NCBI GenBank assembly: GCA_028824555.1 | Contig: JAPPDJ010000160.1 | Coordinates: 1-55,619, forward strand | Length of the DNA: 55,619 nucleotides | From: Gammaproteobacteria bacterium | GTDB taxonomy: Bacteria; Pseudomonadota; Gammaproteobacteria; Pseudomonadales; Azotimanducaceae | Reading direction: 5' to 3' | Shown here: positions 33,279 through 41,588 of the stretch, piece after piece | Position numbering within the stretch: position 1 is the first letter of the stretch | How the letters are laid out: every line of letters starts with the position of its first letter | Notes under the pieces: generated by a model | Databases searched by the model: none | What the model was told of the DNA's origin: nothing | The model's input: the letters and a program-made list of their open reading frames with translations, nothing else | Program-made: the position numbers and the translations under genes

Positions 33279-34166
33279 CTAACGTTCGACCAGTCTCCAA
33301 GTGACGCCGCAAAGGTCGATCGCGTCGAACTTCCTTCGGCTGCCGGGTGCCGCCCAAAGGTCCACGCCGATGACGCCGGTACGGCCGCTTGATGGCGGGG
33401 CGACGAAGCGCATGGTTTGATTGCCGGCTAGGCGCAGGGTGGCAGGATTGGACGGGTCTATGGTGCAACCCGCTCCGAGCCCCCGCATCCAGCGTGCGCA
33501 CATCTCGGCCGGGTCCGCGTCGCGAGGGGCGATCTCCACCGCCGCGAACCCCGTCGTGACGCCGCCGTGCGGCCGAGCGTCAACACCTAGCTGCCAGGTG
33601 TTGCCAGCGGGGAAGTACGCGCCCTTGTTGCCTGGAAACTCGTCCGCCCCCGGCCAATTCTCCTGAATCTCCGCCAACGTGCCGAAATCCCGCGGGTGGA
33701 ACTGCACGTTCACGCCGGACACGGTTCCGGGCTCCTTCGGCAGCGCCTCGCCAAGCTGATAGCGCCCCGCCTCGACCCCGGCGAGCCCGGACCCAGGCGC
33801 GCCAGGACACACGTTCCAATCCCCTGACACGATGCCGATCTGATCGCCCTGGGCCGCCATCGACTTCGACGCTACCGCAACATCCGGCACCTGCACAATC
33901 GCCATGTACCCGCAGTCGCCATTGCGCTCAAGCAACCTCGTCTGCGTGGTCGAACGCTGCCAAGCAAGATCGGTCGGACAAACCGTCTCCAGAAACGAAT
34001 CCCCCAACCGAATGTGCGTGTTGGTGAGATTTCCCCCGGCCGCCATGCGCGGATCCCGAAACACTACCTGTGCATCAAACGCCGTACACAGGAGGTTCGA
34101 CGTCCACTCAAGATCGTAAGCAACCAAACAAATCTGCCGAAGACGAAGTATCGGATCGACTGCCAC
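33279..34166 (-). CDS. Two-domain VOC (glyoxalase-like) protein
   Basis: The 295-residue product has a first VOC module (LRLRQICLVAYDLEWTSNLL then CTAFDAQVVFRDPRMA...THIRLGDSFLETVCP), a connecting region with NVQFHPRDFGTLAEIQENWP, and a second half rich in VOC-type strands (FAAVEIAPRDADPAEMCARW, IGVDLWAA). The function and metal ligands are uncertain. The GTG start at 34166 has GGAG 8 nt upstream. It is separated from pyrB by 99 bp on the same strand and may be co-transcribed with it. Confidence 0.75.
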   Translation of the reverse strand: MAVDPILRLRQICLVAYDLEWTSNLLCTAFDAQVVFRDPRMAAGGNLTNTHIRLGDSFLETVCPTDLAWQRSTTQTRLLERNGDCGYMAIVQVPDVAVASKSMAAQGDQIGIVSGDWNVCPGAPGSGLAGVEAGRYQLGEALPKEPGTVSGVNVQFHPRDFGTLAEIQENWPGADEFPGNKGAYFPAGNTWQLGVDARPHGGVTTGFAAVEIAPRDADPAEMCARWMRGLGAGCTIDPSNPATLRLAGNQTMRFVAPPSSGRTGVIGVDLWAAPGSRRKFDAIDLCGVTWRLVER

Positions 34167-34265
34167 AACAAGCTCCTGCCACGAACCCGCGCCACCTTAC
34201 TGAGGGGCGCTCCCGGCATCAACAGCCCCTTGCGTGGCGAGGGTTTGGCGGCGCTAGTCGAAGTC

Positions 34266-35309
34266 TCAGGCACTGGCCTCTTTGCGGAAGCGGGCCGGAG
34301 TCCGCTTGGCCGTGAACCAACGCACTTCCGCGGCGGTTTCGTGGACGGTGTGCGCCACGTCGAGGATGAGCGCGAACAGCGCCATGCGCACCAGCACGCC
34401 GTTGTCGGTTTGGCGGAAGATGGCGAGGTTGGGATTGGCGTTCAGGTCTTCGTCAAGTTCCTGGGCGGCGGGGCGGGAGTCGCGGGGCAGGGGATGCATG
34501 ATGACCGTGTTCGGTTCGCAGTGGCGGGTGTAGATCTCCTGATTGAGGCGAAAGAGGCCCCGATAGCGGTTGGCTTCGGCAGCGGTGGGGAAGCGTTCTT
34601 CCTGGGTGCGCGTGACGTAGAGGATGTCCACGTGGCTGATTCCCTGCTCGAGGTTATGGTGTTCGTTCACCTCGTGGCCTCGCTCGGCGAGACGGCGAGT
34701 GATGTCGGCCGGCGCTTCGAGCCCCGGCGGGGAAACGAGATGCACCTCGATGCGGTCGAACAGTGCCAGCAGCTTGAGCAGCGAATGAACGGCGCGACCG
34801 TACCTGAGGTCGCCGATCAGCGCGATGCGCAGGCCGTGGATGGAGCCGCCACGGGCAGCGATTTCGGTGCGGATGGTGTAGAGATCCAATAGCGCCTGGC
34901 TTGGGTGCTCGTTGGCACCGTCGCCGCCGTTGATGACCGGCACGCGCGACGTTTCCGCGAACTCCGCCACGGCGCCGGCCTCTGGGTGGCGCATCACGAT
35001 CACGTCGCTGTAGCCGGACATCACCCGCGCGGTGTCGTGCAGCGACTCGCCCTTGGCGATGGAGGAAGCGCCCACTTCGGCGATCTCGCGCACATCGCCG
35101 CCAAGCAGGTTGAAGGCACAGCCGAACGAAACCCGCGTGCGCGTGCTCGGCTCGAAGAACATGTTGGAGAGGATGGCCCCTGCGAGCACCCGCGTCATGC
35201 GCTCGCGGCGGGCATAGGGCGCCATGTCATCGGCTACCGCGAACACGCGTTCGATGCCGCCGCGCTCGAACTGGTCAACAGAAAGGATGTGACTACCGAC
35301 GAAATCCAC
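34266..35309 (-). CDS. pyrB: Aspartate carbamoyltransferase catalytic subunit
   Basis: The 347-residue product has carbamoyl-phosphate-binding MFFEPSTRTRVSFGCAFNLL, IAKGESLHDTARVMSGYSDV, NGGDGANEHPSQALLDLYTI, LIGDLRYGRAVHSLLKLLAL and NTVIMHPLPRDS, the ATCase order of motifs. It makes carbamoyl-aspartate for pyrimidine synthesis. GTG 35309 is chosen because GGAGGG lies 5 nt before it; a longer open frame to 35429 runs through repeat DNA. It is slightly longer than E. coli PyrB (311). No pyrI or pyrC is adjacent. Confidence 0.93.
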   Translation of the reverse strand: MDFVGSHILSVDQFERGGIERVFAVADDMAPYARRERMTRVLAGAILSNMFFEPSTRTRVSFGCAFNLLGGDVREIAEVGASSIAKGESLHDTARVMSGYSDVIVMRHPEAGAVAEFAETSRVPVINGGDGANEHPSQALLDLYTIRTEIAARGGSIHGLRIALIGDLRYGRAVHSLLKLLALFDRIEVHLVSPPGLEAPADITRRLAERGHEVNEHHNLEQGISHVDILYVTRTQEERFPTAAEANRYRGLFRLNQEIYTRHCEPNTVIMHPLPRDSRPAAQELDEDLNANPNLAIFRQTDNGVLVRMALFALILDVAHTVHETAAEVRWFTAKRTPARFRKEASA

Positions 35310-35351
35310 GGTATCCCTCCATGCATGGAGTCGCGCCGCCCCCCATGCTAG

Positions 35352-35450
35352 AAAAATCGTAGGGGCGAGGCTTGTCCTCGCCCGCGCTCGGGCACCCAAA
35401 GCCTTCGCTTCGGCCGAGACGGCGACCACAAGGGTCGCCTCTACGTCGCT
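35352..35450. repeat. Palindromic elements in the pyrB-gspE divergent gap
   Basis: CGTAGGGGCGAGGCTTGTCC then TCGCCCGCGC (35359-35388) and GCGACCACAAGGGTCGCC then TCTACG (35425-35448) are two small inverted repeats of the 'CTTGTCC' and 'GGTCGCC' types seen elsewhere (9.5, 17.5, 29.2 kb). They fill most of the 210-bp gap between the starts of pyrB and gspE. The promoters for both genes must lie among them; no clear -35/-10 pair was assigned, though GCTATGATGCC at 35483-35493 is a possible -10 for gspE. Confidence 0.6.
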
Positions 35451-35519
35451 AGCCCAAGCCTCTGCACTATGCCGCTAACTTGCTATGATGCCACTTGATT
35501 CCATTCCGACGCATCGAGC

Positions 35520-37094
35520 ATGGCCGAAAGCGTTCCAACACCCGAGGTCAGCGAACCGATCGAGGCCGACGGTGCGAAGCACGGTGCGGTTCGTCTGCCC
35601 TTTGCCTTTGCGCGTCGGTTCGGTGTCGTCATCACGACTGACCCACCGGCTGCCGATGGCGCGGTCACCATTGCCTGCCGGGTGCGTCCAGAGCTGACGA
35701 CGCTGGCAGAGGTGCGACGCTTCGTGCGCCGTCCGCTGCGCCTCAGCATCGTCGGAGACTCGGCGTTCGAGGAAATCCTCACCGCCGGCTATGCCGGCGA
35801 CGGTGCCACGCGGCAGATGATGGAGGACATCGGCGACGACCTCGACCTCGCCAGCCTCGCCGACTCCGTGCGAGAAACCGAAGACCTGCTCGAACAGCAG
35901 GACGACGCTCCCATCATCCGCCTTATCAACGCACTTCTCGCCGAAGCGATTCGGGAGGGCGCATCGGACGTTCATATCGAGACATTCGAGCGCTTCCTGC
36001 AAGTGCGCTTCCGTGTCGATGGCGTGATGCGCGAAGTCCTGTGCCCGAATCGCGCCTTGGCGCCGCTTCTGGTGTCGCGCATCAAGGTGATGGCCAAGCT
36101 TGACATCGCCGAGAAGCGCATTCCCCAAGACGGCCGCATTCCGCTCCGCATCGGCGGACGCGAGGTGGACGTGCGGGTTTCCACGCTCCCCACGGGCAAC
36201 GGCGAACGCGTCGTCATGCGGTTGCTCGACAAGCAAGCCGGCGCCCTGGAACTGCCGGGCCTTGGCATGGACGACGAGACGCTGCGGCGCGTGCGCGAGG
36301 TGATCGCTCGCCCGCATGGCATCTTCCTCGTCACCGGCCCCACCGGCTCTGGCAAAACGACCACGCTCTACGCCTCGCTCGGTGAACTCAACACCGACTC
36401 GTCCAACATCCTCACGATCGAAAACCCCATCGAGTACAACATCGCCGGCATCGGTCAGACCCAGGTGAACGAGAAGGCGGACATGACGTTCGCGCGGGGC
36501 CTGCGCGCCATTCTCCGCCAGGACCCGGACGTGGTGATGGTGGGCGAGATCCGCGATCTCGAAACCGCCGAGACCGCCGTGCAGGCGAGCCTCACCGGCC
36601 ACCTGGTGATGTCCACGGTTCACACCAACACGGCGGTCGGTTCGGTGACCCGCCTCGTGGACATGGGCGTGGAGCCGTTTCTGCTGGCCTCGAGCATGGT
36701 CGGAATGCTGGCGCAACGGCTGGTGCGGGTGCTGTGCTCGGACTGCAAGGTTGAGAGCGAGCCCGGACCGCTCGATCGTCGCGTGCTCGGCCTGCACGAC
36801 GCCTCCGCCAGCGTTTGGGCGCCGGGGGGATGCGAGGAGTGCGGTCAGTCCGGCTATCGGGGGCGAACCGGCATCTATGAACTCGTGACGGTGGACGACG
36901 GGCTGCGCGAACTGATTCACGACCGCGCCTCCGAGCAGGAACTCACTCGGCACGTGCGGCAGTCGAGCCCTGGCATCGTCGACGACGGTCGGCGCAAGGT
37001 GCTCGCCGGCATCACCTCGGTGAGCGAACTCGTGCGCGTCGCCTTGACGGACATGGACTCCTTCACCGAGCGTCGTGCCGACGGGCGCGGCTAA
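35520..37094 (+). CDS. gspE: Type II secretion ATPase GspE
   Basis: The 524-residue product has the T2SS N-terminal region, then ASDVHIETFERFLQVRFRVD, Walker A GPTGSGKTTTLY (about residue 273), an Asp box, DPDVVMVGEIRDLETAETAV (about 335), HTNTAVGSVTRLVDMG, and the tetracysteine zinc site CSDC...CEEC (about C406, C409, C438, C441) that separates GspE from PilT. It powers pseudopilus assembly from the cytoplasmic side. It is the first gene of a nine-gene operon lacking gspC, gspD and gspO in this window. Confidence 0.95.
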   Translation: MAESVPTPEVSEPIEADGAKHGAVRLPFAFARRFGVVITTDPPAADGAVTIACRVRPELTTLAEVRRFVRRPLRLSIVGDSAFEEILTAGYAGDGATRQMMEDIGDDLDLASLADSVRETEDLLEQQDDAPIIRLINALLAEAIREGASDVHIETFERFLQVRFRVDGVMREVLCPNRALAPLLVSRIKVMAKLDIAEKRIPQDGRIPLRIGGREVDVRVSTLPTGNGERVVMRLLDKQAGALELPGLGMDDETLRRVREVIARPHGIFLVTGPTGSGKTTTLYASLGELNTDSSNILTIENPIEYNIAGIGQTQVNEKADMTFARGLRAILRQDPDVVMVGEIRDLETAETAVQASLTGHLVMSTVHTNTAVGSVTRLVDMGVEPFLLASSMVGMLAQRLVRVLCSDCKVESEPGPLDRRVLGLHDASASVWAPGGCEECGQSGYRGRTGIYELVTVDDGLRELIHDRASEQELTRHVRQSSPGIVDDGRRKVLAGITSVSELVRVALTDMDSFTERRADGRG

Positions 37095-37124
37095 GCCCTA
37101 GCCCCAGGCTAGGCTAGGAGCCCG

Positions 37125-38363
37125 ATGGCCGCGTTCGAATACACGGCGCTCGATGCACGCGGCAAGCGACGGCGCGGCATGTTGGAGGGCGATAGCGGTC
37201 GCCAGATTCGGCAAATGCTGCGCGATCAGGGGCTTGCCCCGCTTTCTGTGGTCGCGAGCAGCGCTCGCACGCGCCCCGGCGCTGGCGTCGCGGGCCGCCT
37301 TGGTGACTTGCGCAGCCGGTTTGGCGGCGGCATGTCGCCCCTTGATCTCGCACTCTTCACGCGCCAGTTGGCGACGTTGCTGGGCGCGGGACTACCGGTG
37401 GAGGAGGCACTCGCGGCCTTGGCCCAGCAGTCGGAGAAACGACGCATCGGGGCACTCGTCATGAATGTGCGCAGTCGCGTGCTGGAAGGGCATTCGCTGG
37501 CGGCGGGCCTCGCCCAGTATCCAGCGACGTTCTCGTCGATGTATCGATCCACGGTGGCAGCGGGCGAGCAGTCCGGCTATCTCGATGCCGTGCTCGACAA
37601 CCTCGCCCGCTACACGGAGAAGCGCTTTGAGTCCGTGCGCAACGTGCAGATGGCCTTGTTCTATCCGGCGCTCTTGGTGGTGATTTCGCTCCTGATCGTG
37701 GCTGGCTTGCTGGTCTACGTGGTGCCCGACATCGTTGCCGTGTTCGAGAACACGGGTAGCGAACTGCCGCTCCTGACTTCGCTCCTGATCGCCGCCAGCG
37801 ATTTCGCCCGGGTGTATTACTGGGCCGTGGCCCTCGCGCTTGTTGTGACCCTCGTGCTGATTCGGCAAACACTGGCACGGCCGTCGGCGAGGCTCGCCTG
37901 GGACCGGCGCAAGCTCGGGCTGCCCATCGTCGGCCGAATCGTGCGAGGAGGCACCGCAAGCCGCTTTGCCAATACCCTGGCGGTACTCACCTCGAGCGGC
38001 GTGCCTCTCGTGGACGCCATGCGCATCGCCACGGAAGTGGTGGAAAATGTCTGGCTCAAGCGGCGCCTGGAAGAAGCTACGCAAACGGTGCGGGAAGGCG
38101 GCAGCCTGCGCGCGGGACTGGAAGCCTGTGGCTACTTCCCACCCATGTTCCTGCACATGGTGGCGAGCGGCGAGGCAAGCGGCGAACTCGACGCCATGTT
38201 GGCCAAGGTGGCGGAGCATCAGCAGCAGGAGCTGGAGCGCCTCGTCACCGCCTTGGTGCAGGTGTTCCAGCCGCTGATGCTGCTCGTGATGGCGGCACTC
38301 GTGCTGTTGATCGTGCTGGCAGTGCTGGTGCCGATTCTCAACATGAACCAACTGGTGGTGTGA
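37125..38363 (+). CDS. gspF: Type II secretion inner-membrane platform protein GspF
   Basis: The 412-residue product has two T2SSF domains: ALFTRQLATLLGAGLPVEEA with LAALAQQSEKRR, and FANTLAVLTSSGVPLVDAMR with IATEVVENVWLKRRLEEA. Three membrane segments are present (ALLVVISLLIVAGLLVYVVP; YYWAVALALVVTLVLI; LMLLVMAALVLLIVLAVLVP). It starts 30 nt after gspE and is overlapped by the gspG GTG at its stop. This is the normal size for GspF. Confidence 0.95.
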   Translation: MAAFEYTALDARGKRRRGMLEGDSGRQIRQMLRDQGLAPLSVVASSARTRPGAGVAGRLGDLRSRFGGGMSPLDLALFTRQLATLLGAGLPVEEALAALAQQSEKRRIGALVMNVRSRVLEGHSLAAGLAQYPATFSSMYRSTVAAGEQSGYLDAVLDNLARYTEKRFESVRNVQMALFYPALLVVISLLIVAGLLVYVVPDIVAVFENTGSELPLLTSLLIAASDFARVYYWAVALALVVTLVLIRQTLARPSARLAWDRRKLGLPIVGRIVRGGTASRFANTLAVLTSSGVPLVDAMRIATEVVENVWLKRRLEEATQTVREGGSLRAGLEACGYFPPMFLHMVASGEASGELDAMLAKVAEHQQQELERLVTALVQVFQPLMLLVMAALVLLIVLAVLVPILNMNQLVV

Positions 38364-38845
38364 AGCCAATGCAACGGAACCACGTTCCCATCCTTCGATA
38401 CGCGCTTCGGCGTCGCGGCGGCAGCGCGCTGTCGCGTCGGCGCGGCTTCACCTTGATCGAGATCATGATCGTGGTGGTGATCGTCGGCATTCTGGTGGCG
38501 CTGGTGGTGCCGAACATCGTCGGCCGCAGCGATCAGGCACGTCGGGTGGCCGTGGAGAACGACCTGCGCGCCATTGCCACCGCGCTTGATCTCTATCGCG
38601 CCGACAACGGCATGTATCCATCCACGGATCAGGGCCTTAGAGCTCTGGTGGAAAAGCCGGCCGGATATCCGGAGCCAAAGCGCTGGGGCCCGGAGCCATA
38701 TCTGCGCCGCCTGCCCCTCGACCAATGGGACAATGAGTATCTCTACATCAGCACTGTGCGCGCGTTCGAGCTCAAGTCGATGGGCGCCGATGGTGAGGAG
38801 GGCGGCGAAGAGCTGGGCGAAGACATCGCCTATGCGGATCTTTGA
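38360..38845 (+). CDS. gspG: Major pseudopilin GspG
   Basis: The 161-residue product has the prepilin cleavage site RRRG|FTLIEIMIVVVIVGIL, DLRAIATALDLYRADNGMYP, STDQGLRALVEKP, and RRLPLDQWDNEYLYI, the GspG signature. The calcium-site acidic tail (GADGEEGGEELGEDIAYADL) is long. The leader before the cleavage site is about 28 residues from GTG 38360, or 25 from ATG 38369. Confidence 0.95.
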   Translation: MKPMQRNHVPILRYALRRRGGSALSRRRGFTLIEIMIVVVIVGILVALVVPNIVGRSDQARRVAVENDLRAIATALDLYRADNGMYPSTDQGLRALVEKPAGYPEPKRWGPEPYLRRLPLDQWDNEYLYISTVRAFELKSMGADGEEGGEELGEDIAYADL

Positions 38846-39441
38846 CCCTCCGAAGGTGGCTACGGCCAGCAGTGGCGAAACAACTGCCAGCGCGCCCGTC
38901 AGGCCGCGCCACGGGCCGCTTGCGGCGCGCTACGCGCCGTTCAGGGCGCGCCTTTACCCTGGTCGAAATCCTGATCGTCGTGACCATCGTCGCCATTCTC
39001 GCCGCCGTCGTGGTGGTGAATTTCGTGGACAGCGCCGGTCAGCGCCGGACCCAGGCCGAGGCGGAACGGTTGGCGCTGGCGGTGGAACTCGCGCGTGGCG
39101 AGTCGGTGCGGCGCAACGAGGTTTGGGGGCTTGCGATCGAGAATCAGCAATACGGTTTCGTCCGTCGGGATGTGCAACGCGAGCGCTGGCAAGAGGTCGA
39201 GGAACCGGAGTTCCGCTCGCACGGCGTGGAAGTGCACCTCAGCATGGAAGGCAGGGCAGGGCGGCTAGCAGCGAGCGGCCCGCAAATCGCCATCTTCCCC
39301 AACGGCGAAACCACACCGTTTAGCGTGCTCGTGTCTCAAGACAGCGCAGGACAATCCCCCGCATGGCAGGTGACCACGGACGGCATCGGCAGAACCCTCG
39401 TGCGCCCAGCCGGCCAAGCCCCGGCCACGGCAGGCCAATGA
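38842..39441 (+). CDS. gspH: Minor pseudopilin GspH with repeat-derived leader and altered cleavage site
   Basis: The prepilin helix AFTLVEILIVVTIVAILAAV is followed by NFVDSAGQRRTQAEAERLAL and the GspH-type C-terminal domain (NGETTPFSVLV). The 37-residue leader is encoded by dispersed repeats at 38868-38952, and the residue before the cleaved bond is Ala (SGRA|FTLVE) instead of the near-invariant Gly. The TTG at 38842 overlaps the gspG stop. A TTG at 38920 would give an 11-residue leader and may be the true start. Ala at -1 can be processed by prepilin peptidase, but often less well. Length from TTG 38842 is 199 residues. Confidence 0.88.
   Translation: MTLRRWLRPAVAKQLPARPSGRATGRLRRATRRSGRAFTLVEILIVVTIVAILAAVVVVNFVDSAGQRRTQAEAERLALAVELARGESVRRNEVWGLAIENQQYGFVRRDVQRERWQEVEEPEFRSHGVEVHLSMEGRAGRLAASGPQIAIFPNGETTPFSVLVSQDSAGQSPAWQVTTDGIGRTLVRPAGQAPATAGQ
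38868..38952. repeat. Palindromic repeat forming the gspH leader
   Basis: CAGCAGTGGCGAAACAACTG, CCAGCGCGCCCGTCAGG and GCGCTACGCGCCGTTCAGGG then CGCGCC carry the signature of the window's commonest element (compare 24041-24083 and 28331-28377). The repeat ends exactly at the codon preceding the pseudopilin Phe+1. It is translated in frame. Confidence 0.8.
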
Positions 39442-39893
39442 GCACGCAGAGAACCCCGTGGAGGAGCAGCGTCTTTCCCTCGCTGCGCGCCGGCAAGCGC
39501 TTCCATGGGCATGCAAAGCGTGGCTTTAGTCTGGTCGAACTGCTCGTGGCCCTCACCGTGTTGGCCGTGGTGTCGGTCACCGTCTTCGCCCGTGGTGGCG
39601 ACACGCTGGCGCAACTGCATGGCCTCGAACAACGCACCATGGCGCGCTGGCTGGCGGAGAACGAGGTGGCACGGATGCGGTTGGACCGCGAAACCACGCT
39701 GCGCGCCGGCAGTCGCTCGGTGCGCGTGGATGTGGGGGCGCGCAGTTGGCGCGTCGAAACGACCCTCAGCGCCACGGATCACGCTGGGCTGTGGCAGGTG
39801 ACCGTGGACGTTCGCCCTGGCGACGTGACCAGCAGCTTTGGCGCGGCCAATGGCCCCGTGGACACCCTCGTGGCATTCGTGGGCGAGCATTGA
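39438..39893 (+). CDS. gspI: Minor pseudopilin GspI
   Basis: The 151-residue product has KRG|FSLVELLVALTVLAVVSV, QLHGLEQRTMARWLAENEVA (the GspI 'WxAENxxA' block), and a short beta domain. ATG 39438 overlaps the gspH stop (ATGA), and its stop overlaps the gspJ start. GspI nucleates the pseudopilus tip with GspJ and GspK. Confidence 0.92.
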   Translation: MSTQRTPWRSSVFPSLRAGKRFHGHAKRGFSLVELLVALTVLAVVSVTVFARGGDTLAQLHGLEQRTMARWLAENEVARMRLDRETTLRAGSRSVRVDVGARSWRVETTLSATDHAGLWQVTVDVRPGDVTSSFGAANGPVDTLVAFVGEH

Positions 39894-40606
39894 TGCCGCG
39901 CCGGCGCAAAGACGGCTTCACCTTGATGGAGGTCTTGGTTGCGCTCGCCGTGTTCGCGGTAATTGGCGTCCTGGCAACACAGATACTGAGGCAGATGACC
40001 GATTTCGGCGGCCATGTCGTGGAGCGCGGGGGGTTGCTCACGGAGGCCCAACGGGCACTCGAGATCATGCGGCGCGACATCGAGCAACTCGCCCATCGTC
40101 CGGTGCGGGATGTCTTTGGCGACGCCGGCACTCCGGTCGCCATGGGCGGCGGCCAGCTCCTGGAGTTCACCCGCCTTGGCTGGCGCAATCCTCTCGGTGA
40201 GGAGCGGTCAGACCTGCAGCGCGTGGCCTATGCATGGGACGGGGCGGAACTGCACCGCGTCTTCTGGCGCGTGCTCGACCGAGCCCCGGGCTCCGAGCCG
40301 AGCCGCCAACTGTTGCTGGCCGGCGTCTCCGAAGCGGCGTTCACGGCGGTGGACTCCGACGGCGAAGAGCACGAAACATGGCCACCGACGGCGGCCCGCG
40401 ATCCGGACGAGCCCGAGCCGCGGCTGGCGGGATTGCGGCTGCGCATCACAACAGACGAGTTCGACGTGGTGCGCCTCTGGACGACGCCCCAGCGCCTTGA
40501 CTTCCTAGAGAGCCGCAGCGAGGACCCGCTCGCAAGCGACGAAGAGTTGGATGGCGAACCGCCCCCGGACGACCCAGACGCGGACTTCGACGATGAGGAT
40601 TTCTAA
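39893..40606 (+). CDS. gspJ: Minor pseudopilin GspJ
   Basis: The 237-residue product has RRKDG|FTLMEVLVALAVFAVI, LTEAQRALEIMRRDIEQLAH and LEFTRLGWRNPLGEERSDLQ, the GspJ signatures. A very acidic tail follows (DEELDGEPPPDDPDADFDDE). Its ATG shares one base with the gspI stop, and the gspK ATG lies 14 nt before its own stop. The long acidic tail is unusual and is absent from E. coli and Vibrio GspJ as I know them. Confidence 0.92.
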   Translation: MPRRRKDGFTLMEVLVALAVFAVIGVLATQILRQMTDFGGHVVERGGLLTEAQRALEIMRRDIEQLAHRPVRDVFGDAGTPVAMGGGQLLEFTRLGWRNPLGEERSDLQRVAYAWDGAELHRVFWRVLDRAPGSEPSRQLLLAGVSEAAFTAVDSDGEEHETWPPTAARDPDEPEPRLAGLRLRITTDEFDVVRLWTTPQRLDFLESRSEDPLASDEELDGEPPPDDPDADFDDEDF

Positions 40607-41588
40607 AGTCCGCGGCGTAGCCCTCGTCAGTGTGCTGCTGATCGTCGCGCTGGTGGCAGCGCTCGCGTGGCGGATGATCACCCAGCACCAATTGGCCGTC
40701 GCCCACACCCGCCATTTCCTGCACGGCGGCCAGGCACGCCACTATGCCCTCGCCGGCGAGGAGTACGCCCGCCAGGCGCTCTTTGCGGATTGGGAGGACG
40801 AGGAGACGCGAACCATCGACACGCTGCTTGAGGAGTGGGCAAACCCGGACCCCGGAGCGTCGGCAAGGGCAGGCGAAGCAGGGCAGGGCAGGCCGCCCCG
40901 TACGCTGCGGTTCGAGGACGGCGAAGTGCTCGTAACCATCGCCGATCTAGGTGGCCGCTTCAATCTGAATGCGCTGGCGGGACCGGAAAGTGCGGAGAAC
41001 CTCCAACGACTGCGACGATTGCTCGAAGGGCTTGCTCTCGATCCGATGCTGGCCGACGCCTGGCTCGATTGGGTGGATGAGGATGCGGAACTGCACGAGT
41101 TCGGCGCCGAAGACGGCGAGCACCTGATGGCGGACGAGCCCCACCGGGCTGCCAACGCGCCGGCTGCGGATGCCTCCGAGATGCTGCTCGCCACCCCACT
41201 TGCCGCCGAGGATTGGCGCCGGCTGCATCCCCACGTCACAGCCCTGCCACTTGGCCAACTGGCAGTGAACGTCAACACCGCCGGGGAGGAAGTGCTGGCG
41301 TCCCTCGCGCCCAACCTCGTGCGGGCAGAGGTGCGGGCGTTGGTAGAATCGGAGCGCGAGTTCGACAGCGTGGAAACCTTCACGGCGGACCATCCCGCCT
41401 ACGGAGCCAGCGTCGGCACGCTGGCCGTCGCGAGTGAGTTTTTCGAGGTGCATGTGCGGGCGGACATCCTAGGCAGGGTCAGCGAGATCGTCTCCACCCT
41501 CCACCGCGACCCCACCACGGGCGAGTTGCGGGTGATCCGTCGCCGCGAGGACTCGCCGCCTCGGCAGCAAGTGGAAGAAGGCCCCTGA
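40593..41588 (+). CDS. gspK: Minor pseudopilin GspK
   Basis: The 331-residue product starts with VRG|VALVSVLLIVALVAALAW, then HYALAGEEYARQAL, DLGGRFNLNALAG, DAWLDWVDEDAELHEFGAED with metal-binding acidic residues, and LPLGQLAVNVNTAGEEVLAS followed by SAM-like helical repeats. GspK is the large tip pseudopilin. ATG 40593 lies inside the end of gspJ. Confidence 0.92.
   Translation: MRISKVRGVALVSVLLIVALVAALAWRMITQHQLAVAHTRHFLHGGQARHYALAGEEYARQALFADWEDEETRTIDTLLEEWANPDPGASARAGEAGQGRPPRTLRFEDGEVLVTIADLGGRFNLNALAGPESAENLQRLRRLLEGLALDPMLADAWLDWVDEDAELHEFGAEDGEHLMADEPHRAANAPAADASEMLLATPLAAEDWRRLHPHVTALPLGQLAVNVNTAGEEVLASLAPNLVRAEVRALVESEREFDSVETFTADHPAYGASVGTLAVASEFFEVHVRADILGRVSEIVSTLHRDPTTGELRVIRRREDSPPRQQVEEGP

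Noticed and set aside
35475-36953. 492-residue open frame antisense to gspE
   Set aside because: Shadow of gspE in G+C-rich DNA; no domain and no ribosome site.
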